From Microvelia longipes (taxonomy: Eukaryota > Arthropoda > Insecta > Hemiptera > Veliidae): a stretch of DNA of 64,000 nucleotides. Shown here piece after piece: positions 11,508 to 23,862 of this stretch (the first letter of the stretch is position 1; every line of letters begins with the position of its first letter). The stretch is taken from the NCBI GenBank assembly GCA_018340805.1, contig JACMZG010000008.1, positions 27,997,914-28,061,913 on the forward strand, in the 5' to 3' direction. The position numbers and the translations under genes were made by a program. Under the pieces are notes generated by a model that was not told the DNA's origin, did no database searches, and was given only the letters and a program-made list of their open reading frames with translations.

Positions 11508-12660
11508 TATCTACTTGCCATAAGCGCAGCTTGTAATTCTTTTCGAGGTATCGACAATGGTTTTAATGGTGCTATTCTAGATTTAGACGTAATTAGAGCA
11601 ACGTTAATGGATCGTGTCGTTATAACTCGAAAATATGCAACAGCTGTGTACATTTTGTCACTTGCATCACAAAAAATGTGAACCTCAATTTGAGTAGCTG
11701 AAACAATGGCTAATGAATAGCAACGAGGAATTTTAATTTTTGAATAGTCCGTCACGTCGTTTAACCACAATACCCAACTTTCAGCTAACTTTTCAGGAAG
11801 AAAGTCATCCCAACCTAAATTAAGTTTCCATGTTTCTTGTAAAAGTATTTTGCCTTTAGTCATAACAGGTGTTAAGAACCCCAGAGGATCGAAAATTAAC
11901 ATTATTGCTTTACAAATTTCTCTTTTAGTCGGTCTATTTTTATTTTTAAATAAACTGTCATTTAATTTTTCTCCTCGAAATTCAAACGAAAAAGTGTCAG
12001 AAACATGATCCCAATATAATCCTAAAACACGCTCATGAGTAATAGATAAATCTTTTAATTTAGGCGATTTTAACTCATCAGGAATATGTTCTAAGACTGT
12101 TTTATTAGAACATATCCATTGGCAAATTTGAAATCCCCCCGTTTTATGAATTTCTATAATATCCTTAATTTTGTTTATAGCATCAGTAATAGTGGGAGCA
12201 CAATCAACATAATCGTCCATGTAATGTTTATCTCTGATCGCCGTAACACAATCGGGTTTCGTCTCTTTGTATTGTTCAGCGTTTTTATCCCGCACAAATT
12301 GTGCTGAAAATGGAGAACATATTGCTCCAAAAAGCATAACTTCATTTACGTAAACATCAGGAGGTATATTTCTCTCCATTCCCCGCCACAAATATAATTG
12401 TGCGGTTTGATCCTCTTTGATAATTTTTATCTGAGGATACATTTCCTTGATATCAGCACAAAACCCTATTGCATAATGTCGGAATTTGACTAACATCGCT
12501 GGAATATTATTTAATTTATCAGGTCCCTTTAAAAGCTGATCGTTTAAACTTAAGCCAGCACTCTTAGCTGAGGCATCAAAAACAACCCTAAGTTTGTCTG
12601 GTTTATTAGGATTTATTACAGCTAAGTGAGGGAGATACCATTCTTTTTCGATGTTTTTAA
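11504..12660 (-). pseudogene. reverse transcriptase and start of RNase H (BEL/Pao)
   Basis: This is the longest surviving pol frame. It enters in frame above the first ATG with EKEWYLPHLAVINPNKPDK, RVVFDASAKSAGLSLNDQLL and KGPDKLNNIPAMLVKFRH, then GFCADIKEMYPQI (first catalytic Asp), LFGAICSPFSA and YMDDYVD (the two catalytic Asp). Toward the end are IFDPLGFLTPVM, the first RNase H part (VHIFCDASDKMYTAVAYF), and PLSIPRKELQAALMASR before a stop near 11507. A one-base shift near 12655 separates it from upstream pol. Confidence 0.92.
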
Positions 12661-12974
12661 TTGTTTTATTTCATCACTAGTTAATTTTCTAGCATACCCA
12701 CTCTGAATATTCTGATCAAGTCGAGCACAATACTTTGCAGCAAATTTGGAATCTTTGTCTAATTTTCGTTCTAAGCAATGCAAGCGTTTCAGAGCAGTGT
12801 TTTTACTATCCGGTATTTGTTTGTCTATATCTTTCCATAGAAGACCTGTTTCCCACTTGCCATCAACAAAGCGTGTTGTCTCATTAGCTATGCTAACAGC
12901 ACGAGTGTCTTCTATATTTAAATGATTAGTTTTTGGAGCTATTCCTATATTGTCTATTGTAAATGCGTCTTTAA

Positions 12975-13169
12975 TTAAATTATATAAATTGTCATCGTCA
13001 TTTGTCTTATAAACATGAAAAAGTTTCGCTGCTCTAAGTTTTTACAATCAAGGTTACCGTGTAGTACACACCCTAATAGGGTTCTGCTTAGCACTGGATC
13101 TGTGTCATTTGATCCGTGAATTATTTCCCGAGATATGATGAGGGGCCAATTATCTTGTCCAATTAACAT
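12975..13169 (-). pseudogene. pol linker between protease and reverse transcriptase
   Basis: The segment LIGQDNWPLIISREIIHG, then SRTLLGCVLHG, is the conserved stretch that follows the protease in Pao-type pol. It stays open for only about 60 residues. DNA down to the reverse transcriptase (12,660-12,975) continues the pol reading in broken frames. Confidence 0.8.
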
Positions 13170-13266
13170 TTTTGGTTCATCAGAATTAAAGCTATACTTA
13201 AATAATTATTTAAATATGGATATTTATTTTTAATTGTTTCAATATCGATCTTTTGAGACGGTATGC

Positions 13267-13530
13267 CTAAATTTTTAATTGTTCGGACATTTTTAATTTA
13301 AACTGTTTACTTTTATCTTCGGAGGCCGATATTTTAAGATTTATTAATTTTGAATCATTTTCTTCATGGACTATATTATTTGTCCATTGAATTGTTAATG
13401 GTTTGTTTTGACCATCTAATTTTAATTTTTTCGCTATATTATCTTCAAGTAACGTAATAGTTGACCCTTCGTCAAATATTGCTGTTATTTCAATTTCGTC
13501 TCCTTCAGAACCAAAAAGTTTAATTGGACA
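13267..13530 (-). pseudogene. aspartic protease region (Pao-type)
   Basis: A frame too short to stand out alone reads IKLFGSEGDEIEITAIFDEG followed by STITLLEDNIAKKLKL. The active-site motif is D-E-G-S, a form seen in BEL/Pao proteases in place of D-S-G. It would cut the gag-pol polyprotein. A stop at 13267 ends the frame early. Confidence 0.8.
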
Positions 13531-13535
13531 TATCT

Positions 13536-14625
13536 TTAAGAGCGTTTGTGATGTATTGCTATGAAAGTTATTAATTTTACTATCGGGTTTAGTTGAAGCG
13601 TTTTTATGTAGTAAAGGATGGTGGTTTTTATAACACCCATTTTCGTTACACCTAACTTTCTCCTACAATCTATTGTCCTATGGCCACCACCTAAACAAGA
13701 GAAGCAACAATGGGCTTGAGATATTACATTCCATCGTTCGTCTATGCTCATTTTAATAAATTTGTTACAATCTTTTATATCATGTTCCTTAGATTTACAA
13801 ACTAGGCATATTTTTTGGCGTTTATTTTCATTTGACATATTATTTTTATTTTGACTTAATAAATTTTTATTTTTTAAATTTTTTTTTTTTTGACTTTTGG
13901 AATTATCATTATAAAAATTGGAAGGTACGTTAATATAACTAACTATATCAGCCCGGTTCATAATCCAATTTTTAAAATCCAAAAGTGTTGCCATACCGTT
14001 GCAACAATTTACAAGGTACTCACCCCAGTTAATTTTGAAACTATTTGGTAATTTTGTCATTAATGATTCTAATAAAATAGGATTCGATAAATGATGTTGA
14101 GCATTTAGATTTTCAATAGTTCCAACAAGATTAGATACAGTAGAAGCAAATTCTAGAAATGCTTCTGTGTCACCTTCATTTAAACAATTTTTTGATTGTA
14201 CTTTACTAATTAAGTTTCTAATAATGAGCTCAGAACGACCGAATCGTAGTTCTAAAATTCTAAGGATTTCAGGGATGCTACCTGGAGTTATTAATAAGGC
14301 ACTAACTGCTTCCTTAGCTTTGCCCTTTAAACATTGCTGTAAGCGAGCAATATTTTCAATGTCAGAAAATTTACAAATTTTCGTAGTCTCTTTAAATTGG
14401 GATATAAAGAATGGCCAATCGAGAGGATCACCTGAGAAAGGTTGTAAATCTATTTTAATCCCTTTTCTAGCAAAGATGGATTTGATTAAATCGTCATTAG
14501 CATCATCATTGCTTTTCGTTGCAAGAGGGATCGTGGAAGGAGGTTCTTTGGAAGCATTACCTTTAGAATTAGATTGTATTATTACCTTTGGCACTAATGT
14601 TTCAAACCTTGGTGGGCTGACTGAA
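13536..14625 (-). pseudogene. gag core and zinc knuckles (BEL/Pao)
   Basis: After the frameshift the reading holds a DUF1759-type capsid-like region (LQPFSGDPLDWPFFISQF; LQQCLKGKAKEAVSALL; ILELRFGRSELIIRNLI). Two CCHC knuckles follow: CLVCKSKEHDIKDC and CFSCLGGGHRTIDC, both with the C-X2-C-X4-H-X4-C spacing for RNA binding. The frame then drifts before the protease, so another shift lies near 13.55-13.65 kb. Confidence 0.88.
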
Positions 14626-14971
14626 TGTCTACTTCCATGTCGACTCTTTCCCCCTCGGCAAGGCGGAGTTTTTCGGCTTCCGTTCGCATCTTAAGTATCT
14701 CTTTTTCGCGCTGCAATTGGTGCATTTGTCTGGCGATCTCAGCTTCTTGTTGCTCAATCTGGAGTAGCTCTTGGTGCTGTAAAATCTGCAGTTCTAGTTG
14801 TCGTCGCTTAACAGAACTGCTTGCACTATAGACACTACCAAGTACCTCAATGGCATCAGGATCAGGACGAGGAGTAGCGGGTATGTCTTGTCTTACTGCT
14901 CCTTGTTCCTCAGTCTGTACTTGGTTGGTGGCTACTGGGTTATCCGAGCTTCTTAGATTGTATCGAGACAT
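14594..14971 (-). pseudogene. gag N-terminal part (BEL/Pao)
   Basis: Reading starts at the ATG at 14971 (MSRYNLRSSDNP). An earlier in-frame GTG overlaps the primer binding site and is an unlikely start. The second half is a Gln/Glu-rich predicted coiled coil (residues about 55-115; LQILQHQELLQIEQQEAEIA). The frame closes at 14594, but the natural continuation is in the next frame (PRFETLVPKV), so a one-base shift near 14600-14630 breaks gag. Gag would form the particle that packages the RNA. Confidence 0.8.
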
Positions 14972-14982
14972 AAGTCGGCTGA

Positions 14983-15000
14983 TTTTTTCCCGGAGGACCA
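14983..15000 (-). promoter_or_regulatory. primer binding site of the BEL/Pao element
   Basis: Three bases after the 5' LTR the minus strand reads TGGTCCTCCGGGAA. It begins TGG, the complement of a tRNA 3' CCA end, as expected for tRNA-primed reverse transcription. The priming tRNA was not identified. Confidence 0.7.
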
Positions 15001-15003
15001 CTT

Positions 15004-15284
15004 TATTAAAAAGACTGACTAATTTGAAGACTGACTGACTAATTTGAAATAATAAGATTGACTTTTAACCAAATAAACACTCTGACTTTAATAATTAACA
15101 ATACATTAAAACTGACTAATATTTTTTCTCAGGACTTCCAAATAAGACTCAATGAAAATATTGACTATTTGACGCATAACAATATGTGAATCACAGGTAG
15201 ACATCTAAGGTGCCAGACTGTCAGCTGTCAACTCAGCTGTCAACCTGTTCATTTACAAATTGTTATGCGTCTCACTTTCCAACA
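15004..15284 (-). repeat. 5' LTR of the BEL/Pao element
   Basis: On the minus strand it starts TGTTGGAAAGTGAGACGC and ends CAGTCTTTTTAATA. It matches 9354-9635 except for one lost C and one A/G difference within the CTTCCAAATAAGACTC part. It should carry the promoter. The usual 3' terminal CA is not seen. Confidence 0.9.
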
Positions 15285-15706
15285 GTTGGTGTAAAAATAA
15301 TTTTAAAAAGTATTCCTACGAAATAAAAGATGATCAGAGGGCTATTTTATCAACTACTTTTCGGCAATTCACAGAAGGCAAAATAGCTTTTTTTATCAAA
15401 TTATTGTGAAAATAAAAATTCACCAAATCCTACAATGAGATTGATATGAAAGGCGGCCGCAAAATTACAAGTTTTTTAGTTATTTTTTCTCCAAACTTTA
15501 ATGTTAAAGTAGCAATCCATTATTTCCTTATCTTTGTATCTAACTTTTCATAAAAATTTTGAATTAAATAATTTATATGCTTATATACCTAATATTTTTT
15601 TTTATTTATTTTAACTTTTTCCCAAACTTTTTAATTTTGCCCGCGGGCCACATAAAAATGCTCCGCGGGCCGCATGTGGCCCGCGGGCCGTAGTTTGCCG
15701 GGCTTG

Positions 15707-15714
15707 ATATAGAG
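15707..15714. repeat. 8-bp target site duplication, right copy
   Basis: ATATAGAG, identical to 9095-9102. Confidence 0.85.
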
Positions 15715-16864
15715 CCTAGAGTACTACTTAATCCAAGGAAGTTATAAACAGTAAAACGTGTTAAATGGATTTTCTATATTGAACAAAGTGACCCACTTGA
15801 CGTTGAAAATATAAAAGGATCCATCCAAAACACACCAAAACGAAGTTTAGTACTAATTTGCTAATATCAAATAATGTTTTCATTTTAACTCTATTGGATT
15901 TTTTCCAAAATGTAAACATGAGTATAATGAGATGAAAATTTAGCACAAATACATATTCTATGTTGTTACATTTTTTTCAAAATCGTTTAAAATCGATAGA
16001 TTATTCTATAAGTTAAAACTTGGCACAGTTGTATCCTTTATGTATAAGTGTACTAACTTCATTTATTCTATATCAATTCTAGTAGTATAGCTATAGTTTT
16101 AGTCGGATATTAAGGATGACCATAGCGAATCTGATACGGTGAGGTAGAGTTCTAAGGTACTCCGTACCCATTTGTAATTCATTTTGAAATTTTGTTCGAA
16201 TTAAAACATTCGTAAATCTTGTACTATTCGTTGGTCCTGAGAGTATAAACGTCCGTTGTTATTTTTCCAATCGTAACCGTTCTACGTAGAGATCCACAAA
16301 TGACAATCTGCTAAGGATAGTAAAAGATTCGATATACCCCGTACCCGTTTTTTAATATTAATTTGCCCTAAAAACGTTTAAAAGGTTAAAATTAATTTAC
16401 TTCTCTTGAGTTTTTTCAGTATTAAATTTTTAATTAAACCACCAAGACCTGACGGATACCCCCGGTGCCTTTGCCGCCTCTAGGTACCTTGCAGTGCTCC
16501 CTCAATACCAATTATATTCTTCTTTTTTCCTCTTTTTTTATGCTGACACTAAAGTTAAAACAAAAAAGTCAAGAGAGCAAAAAGGGACTACTAATTTGGT
16601 CCTAAATACTTGAGTTTGAAGTAGCCTTGCCTTTTTATTGATTATATTTGTTTATATAAGTAACTTAATAACTATTTTCTTCGAGGACTGAAAACGAGCA
16701 GCTTCCTTTAATTTTATCATGAGTTCATTTCTCAACAGACATATTAGGGAAACTGTTCCTTTTCTTGTATCTTTCACTCAGAATATTATTCTATTAAAAA
16801 CGTTTTAATATAGAATTTAAAAGTACAAAAAATAATCTTATTAGCAAAAGATTTTTATTAATTT
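15715..16864. other. non-coding stretch with fragments of repeat family A
   Basis: At about 16,140-16,175 and 16,320-16,352 the minus strand shows the family A start motif (GGGTACGGAGTACC; CGGGTACGGGGTA). Both pieces are short and eroded. A GC-richer patch at 16,440-16,505 is unassigned. No gene supported. Confidence 0.5.
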
Positions 16865-17318
16865 TCATACATACCTACGTCAGTATACGTAAGAAAAGTA
16901 TTGAGTTTTCACTGAAAATCCCTCAATAAGAATGTCAACAAAATTATCCGTTACAACTGTCAACAAATGCAGATAATGAGATGAAACAAAAGCACATTTG
17001 TTAGTCTTGCGTAAAACAAAATCCATACCAAACTTCAAATCGATTCAATAATTTTTCTGATATGTATAAATGTTAGAACTTTTTACAGTCAATAATTGCA
17101 GTTAATGACGTCATAAAAAATATTCTCTATACCGAACAAGTAGAACTAAAAACTGTTTTTGTACTAAGTCTTAACTTACTGGCATAATCACACTGGTAGC
17201 TACGATGATAACTGACATACACACGCACATAGATAAGTACATGATAACCTGCATTCGGATTTTTAGTGCAAATACATTAAATTCTTAATATACATATATC
17301 TATAAGTATAAATGAGGA
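16865..17318 (+). repeat. interspersed repeat family A, copies 3 and 4 (partial)
   Basis: 16,865-16,910 carries the end motif (ACCTACGTCAGTATACG, then AGAAAAGTATT). 17,040-17,318 carries the middle of a second copy: AGTTAATGACGTCATAAAAA (octamer at 17,106-17,113), TACGATGATAACTGACA and TATAAATGAGGAAATGC. Confidence 0.6.
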
Positions 17319-18166
17319 AATGCAAAAATAGTTTACAATTTAATATCATTAAGGAGCGTCTTGGAGTTAGCAATAGATCCTATCCTCCAAAAGTCTAACA
17401 AGAAAATATCAAATATTTATTAAGATTATTTAAAGATATAAATAGCACCGTCTGATTGCTTTATAGAAGATTCAATTGTTTTCAAGGGAAATAATTGAGA
17501 TCGGCTAAACATTGACAAACAAAGTTCTAAATCAAAGTAATCGATGCATTTAAATAGTTAATTAAGATAAACACGTCAAAAGAAAACTATTCGAGGATAA
17601 TTAATTATTCTAAAATAAATCAATGCTATTATAATGTTAATGGTTTCTAGATAATCATAGTAAACAAAAGAGACAAAAGGCAAAGCGGTGATTAGTTGAA
17701 CTTAATAATAACAATGCAGAGAGCATAGAAATTTTAATTCAGAATTACAGAGTTCCTATTTAAATATAAATCATATAACACAGAAGTTAGTAAACTTATT
17801 TGTGGTACTCTATTTATTTTTATTAAATTTAATAGTCATGCCAAAATTATATTTTAAATGATGAAACTGGCGTACATATTTTTCAATTTTAAGATGGAAA
17901 TACTTAACAAAAATTATTAAGTGTCATGTAAATGAATGTATGTATGTATTATTGTAATCACCAAGAATTTATGATAATTGCAAATTTTATAATTAAAAAC
18001 TAGGTTTACCCTTATATTAAAAAAATATATATTTACAACAGTAAAGACTTGAATTATAGCATGAAAAAAACTCGAAATACACTTTTACTGAAGTTGATTG
18101 ATTGATTATGATAAATTTTACCCTAAGTGCCTCAAAAAAGATAGATGATCGCTAATAGGATAGGCG
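17319..18166. other. AT-rich non-coding stretch
   Basis: Nothing supported beyond AT-rich sequence. Confidence 0.45.
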
Positions 18167-18763
<597 letters not shown>

Positions 18764-20546
18764 AGAAACACACGAGAAAATATAAGCTGGCAAAGAAATC
18801 TACTGATTCATACTTTAATGGTAAGTAAAAAGATTGTGACAAAGCCTTATATTTTTAAAAATTGAAATAATTACATTAAAAAGTCTAATATTTAAATATA
18901 ATAATAATGGTAATATCCGAAAGTAAGGAAAATTAAGAACTATTTTCTCATAAAGGTTTGTAGCTCCAATGAAAAGAAATCCACACTAAAGGAGCAATAA
19001 ACGAAAAGAAAGCAAGAATTGAAAAAGGTATTGGAAAATAGGGAACAATGCGCCGAAAAGCAACTAAAGAGGGTTCAAATAAAGGGATATGTTCGGTCCA
19101 ATTGTGAACGGAGTTGTGCTCCAACACCCCTAGTACAAAGGTACTAGCGCATTCACCAACACAATTTCCAGCAAAAAACTCTACAAAACTGGAAGGGTTA
19201 TAACCAAGATATATCGCATCTAAACACAAAAGTTTTACAAATACAAAAGCAAAGCCCTTTCACTAAACTACTTCTATTGGAACAATTAAATTTTAACTCT
19301 GCCCCAAAAACTCCAACCAAACATTTTTGCCTTCAAATGTTTTGTGTTTTAAACCGTTTTTTCAATTGCAGCAGTTTTATAGTAAAAACAATTTTACACG
19401 AAATAGGTTATTAATTATAAAATGAACAACAGAGCGTACTTTTATATGTTCTATTTATATTACTTACGTAATAAACATAACTATTTTTAAGGGTAATACT
19501 ATTAGTGATTAAAAAGTTACAATTTAAACTAAGCTACACATGTAACTTTTTTTTATGTTTTCGTTTTACCTCTCTTACTCTAATTTTACCAACATGTTTC
19601 TACTTTCAGTAATTCTATCTGTTATTGGTATTCTCGAAAGTAATTTTTATTTAAATACTTTTATTTTTAACTTCTGATCACATCACAAAAATATTACATA
19701 GAAATTTATAATGACTTAGCTCCCTTAAAGCTGATTAAAAAAACAGGTAAATTGAGAATATCATTGTTTTTTTAAAAAAACATATACGCACCTACACTAG
19801 TGTACATACGTCAAGATATGTTTGCAACAAAAAAAAAAAAAAAACAGACCTTGATCTTGATAATAATGGGTACATACATTTACCAATCATTTATCAATTA
19901 CTTTTAAGAGATCATAAGCCTAAGGAGTGGTTAATAAAGTAAGTTATGTCAGTGAAGTTCTCATTTAAGATCAGATTACTTGATAAAGGAATAACAATGT
20001 TTAAATCTTAATAAATTGTCATACAAAATGAAGGCCATACTCGCGAATATAAATTACAAGGGTTAAGGTTGACATGTTATACGGACAACAATTTTAATTG
20101 ATATCTTTTAAACAAATCCTGTACTATAGTACGGCACACGGCTAAAATCAGTTGACAGCGTGAGAAAATAGTGTTGAAGAACCAATAAGGTTGGCAAGAT
20201 TTGAAAGGGCGTATTGTAACATTCAGGAATAACCTCATTGGCTCCTTCGCATTTATTTTCCAGTCAGTTAGCTGCTTTTAGCCGTGAGTCGTACTACAAT
20301 AAAATTGTTATGAACAGAACATAGAGAGACCTTTATTAAATAAATAAACAACAAGTAAAAATTATTAATCCAAAGATACAAAACACTAACTGCAGTAATA
20401 TACAATATTATATTATATGAATTACTTTCGTGACAACTAAATTAAATTTATTAGAACAGTTAAAAATATAAACATGAATTAACTAAACAGGAAAATAAAG
20501 TAATGTAAACGTTAGAACTTTGAAGGAAAGAAAAATAAAGATTAGC
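18764..20546. other. AT-rich non-coding stretch
   Basis: A 93-codon minus-strand frame (18,948-19,229) has a hydrophobic tail but no recognised domain or splice context; I do not call it a gene. No other structure supported. Confidence 0.4.
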
Positions 20547-20680
20547 CTAAAAAGAAGGTGACGGTGACAAAGAAGCAGAGTGGAAAGAGCTACGCGAACT
20601 GGATCCCTCGGAGCTATGCTCAGGGGACAAGGGATGAACCCGTACTTGAGTTTAACAAGAACACCCTAGAGAGCTAAGAA
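20547..20680 (+). other. coding-like GC-richer patch, unidentified
   Basis: In AT-rich surroundings the plus strand reads without stop from CCT after a TAG at about 20,545 to a TAA near 20,677. It is Lys-rich at first (KKKVTVTKKQSGKSYANW) and then reads IPRSYAQGTRDEPVLEFNKN. There is no start codon. The minus strand is also open here. It may be a fragment of a gene or of a repeat. Confidence 0.25.
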
Positions 20681-23600
20681 AACATTACAGATACGTTCAT
20701 GGAAAAAAGGCAACATACTACGTTACTAACTCTAGAAACTAAATGTGACATTATATGTTTTTTTATGTAACTTGCAAACCATATACTCACATTGTTTAGT
20801 AAAAATTTAGCATAATAGAAAATAGCGAAGAGTACATAAAATGAAATACACACTACTACTTTATTAAAAGTAAACTATTCTTGGGAAAACATAATAAGCT
20901 AGTTTTATTTTATAATAAGGTAAACTATATTCAAAGTAAAATATAAGTTAAAATATAAAACCAAGAACAGACAATGACATAAAATAATATTTGATATTCA
21001 TTTAACCAACTATGATGCATATTTCAAAAATCTGTATAAACATAAAGTAAACTTCAATAAGAAGAAACTGCAACTTCATATAACAGTGAACTACATAATT
21101 AAAACATTAGTGAAGATGACAAGGCCACAAGCGGAAATTATAATATTTCAGATTGGTAAAATTGTCAATTTACCTTTAAAATAAGGTAATCAATAAGAAA
21201 TTAATACGGGACCTAAATTATAAGGTGTTTTCATTATTTGACCTGTGTTATATGGAAATGCAACGAAAAAAAAAATTATTACAAATTATTTTGACCATGC
21301 GAGAAGTTAATTTCATATCAAAATTAGTTTTGAGAAAATCAGCGCCTCAACATCCGAGTATTTGAAACCCTGATCTAATTAAAACTCACGAAAACATTTA
21401 TTACAATATAGAAGAAAAAGTACATCGTGATTTTAGAAAAGATTCAAAGCAAGTTATTAAAAACGATCCACAAAATTCCTAATCTAAAAAAGATTAAGTT
21501 TCACTCTTTAATGAAACTAACAAAAGAAATAAATCTTTTATAGTAAAAAGTCTAACAAATGTAAGAAAAGTCACGCAGAGAGAATATGAGAGAGGTAAGA
21601 AATGTTAAAAATGATAACAGATAAATGCTGAGAGCTTCCTTTATGTCTTTCCCAATCACCATCACAGCGTGATAACGAGGTGGCTTTACCAACGAGAAAT
21701 CTTTACGTTTCTTATCTAACGTCAGGAAAAAAGAAGGTCGATATGGGACCAAGTGAAGTAAATAAACCTCTTATATGTAACGAGAAATATCTTTAAAGAC
21801 GAAATATTACAAAATAGTATTAGAGAACTAAGAAGACAAAATAGAAATTGTTCAAAACACGATAATTTTAATAGACAGCATACGAGGGGGTTTAGGGATC
21901 CCACCACGGAACATTTTTTAACACCACATCCTTCGTAATTGGGTTTTACACATAAAACTGACTTTTTTTTAAACAAGTTCTTTATTGGCAAAAGTATACA
22001 ATATTTATTATGTGTAAACCGGAGCCATATTTTAACTGACTTATATTATGCTAGATGATATTTAGGAGTTTAATTATTTCTCAATCGATATAATAACACA
22101 CAATTTGACAGAAATACATAAAAGCTTATATATTGATGGAATCAAATTTAAATTGAGAAGGTTTTGACAAAACTATTTGTTAAAATCTCCATAAAGTTGC
22201 GGGTATATTTCGAAAACGAGGGACTGTAACTAATTATCAGACAGGGCTACCGACATAATTAATTTAGTAAAACTGTCAATCAAAAGACTCAATCACGATT
22301 AAAAAATTTTGCTTATAGTGCTGGAGATATCACTACATTTAGAGTATTTCACTCCATCTACGAGTATAGCGGAAAATCTAAAAGTTATCGAGCTAGTCTA
22401 GAATTTGCCAAATTAATTTTATCAGATTAGAAAGCAATAAATTAGATGCTATATAACGAATCAGAACTCTAAAACTTATTGCTTATATGCTTTGAAATGA
22501 AATTAATATTTATTTACCAAAACTACTTACAAAATACATAAAAAAATACAAAAATTCAGTTTTTACATTTATAAAAAATAATTTTTAACACTAATAGGCT
22601 TTTAAAATGTCTAAATAGAGGTGTTCAAATAAACAATTTATCAATTTTTCCGTACATTCTCACAATCATTTTTAATACAAGCTTAATGTAATCTTCGAAT
22701 GTACTTAATTTAAGCTCATGAATTCCATTCTCATTCGCGTATGGCACTTTTATGAGTACTTATATGGTAATCTACTTTTTAAAAGTTAGTACAGAGAAGC
22801 GACTTTAAAGATTACAGTGTAAATGTTGTCACGACACGTTGTGAGCAATATCGTGACGAAACCATATTAAATACTTATCGATTAAACTACATTATAATAG
22901 GATATGTATTTCAAAAGTGTCTTTCAATAAAGATGTCAAAAATTATATATAAGAGAAAGAGAGTTGCGATATAACAAGATAATAATAACTCGTAAAATCC
23001 GACAATAAGTAAAAGAAGAGGGAAAAATCCTGCTTCGAGTATAATTGTAATTTCGATAACTAAGTTAGCGAAAAATGAAGAATATTGAGAATTTTAAGAC
23101 ATAATTTTTTCTTTATTGATACGATTTAAATATAACAAAGTACATTATTAATATTCACTAGCGCTACCAAGAAGAGTACATCAAAACTAAAATATCTGAA
23201 TGTTTTTAATATTAAGGAGTTAAGACACTTAATTTCCCTAAACTTTAAAGCTAATTACAAAAATTAATCAAATCTCCTCCGAAACACTAGTTTAAAAAGA
23301 GTTAAGTCACGCGTAACTAGAATTATGATCTTATATCAGACGCACATTGCACTATGTTACTTGGTCAGTACGCTAGTATTGTACTATTGAAGCACAGAGT
23401 TGAACTGCGAAATTGCACGTTGCGTGTATATTTGACAGAACCATATTATTATTTCTACGTAGGAACCAAGTCACAAAGTGTGATACTGATAAGACTTGTC
23501 GTCAAATAAGATCTTGATTCTTTTTACACTGGACAAGAGAGTGTTACACTAGACCTTTTTGTGGCGATTATATTGTAAACAAATATGACAGAGCTCAGAA

Positions 23601-23822
23601 ATTACAGGGTGAAGAAATTTCGCAAAGCAACATAAGAGAAACTGCTTACTTGTTCTTGGGCGCCCTATTATAGGAAAAATTAAATAACGCATGCGCTAAT
23701 TTAATTTTCGTTTGTTGCGTTCGTTCAAAAACAAAGAATGAATATGATTCCCAGAATAAATTATAAAATAGAAGCATAACTTACAAAATTTATATGCGGT
23801 TTCAATCTGGTAATAAAATAAG
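20681..23822. other. AT-rich non-coding stretch
   Basis: No gene supported. 21,983-22,035 holds a short dispersed repeat (listed separately). Confidence 0.45.
21983..22035. repeat. short dispersed repeat shared with 47,030-47,082
   Basis: TTGGCAAAAGTATACAATAT followed by TTATT, a short variable part and GTAAACCGGAGCCATATTTT occurs at both places in the same orientation. Confidence 0.7.
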
Positions 23823-23862
23823 GAGTACTCACCTAAAACAGAATAAAAAAGATTAAAATAAA
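23823..23862 (-). promoter_or_regulatory. candidate recursive splice site (ratchet point) 3
   Basis: On the minus strand TCTTTTTTATTCTGTTTTAG is followed without a gap by GTGAGTACTCC; the junction is between 23,833 and 23,832. A strong pyrimidine tract and AG abut a near-consensus donor. In recursive splicing the upstream donor joins to this AG and the GTGAGT is recreated as the next donor, leaving no exon bases in the mRNA. The nearest similar sites on the same strand are 17.3 kb upstream and 20.0 kb downstream. The layout is seen; use is inferred from known insect long introns. Confidence 0.65.

Larger units (their letters stand above)
9354..15284 (-). mobile_element. BEL/Pao LTR retrotransposon with broken frames
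   Basis: Minus-strand element of about 5.93 kb bounded by two LTRs of 281-282 bp. In coding order it has the 5' LTR, a primer binding site, gag, an aspartic protease, reverse transcriptase, RNase H, integrase and the 3' LTR. The gag type (DUF1759-like), the YMDD reverse transcriptase and the Pao-type protease place it in BEL/Pao. The frames are interrupted by several one-base shifts and stops, so it cannot make the polyprotein as written. The LTRs differ at only two places by eye, which points to a recent insertion. No clear short target duplication was found around the LTRs; ends may be off by a few bases. Confidence 0.93.
9103..15706. mobile_element. non-autonomous hAT-type transposon split by a BEL/Pao insertion
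   Basis: The left end reads CAGGCCTGGGCAAACTTTTC. The right end, read inward on the minus strand, is CAAGCCCGGCAAACTACGG. Both are followed by GGGCC/GCCCGCGGG-rich subterminal DNA typical of one group of hAT elements. The same 8 bp, ATATAGAG, flank the element at 9095-9102 and 15707-15714, which is the hAT-length target duplication. Without the 5.93-kb retrotransposon the element would be about 670 bp and has no transposase, so it moved using an enzyme made elsewhere. The hAT insertion came first and the BEL/Pao element landed in it later. Confidence 0.88.

Noticed and set aside
18948..19229. 93-codon minus-strand frame with a hydrophobic tail
   Set aside because: No domain, no splice sites or repeat context, and AT-rich composition; a chance frame is more likely.
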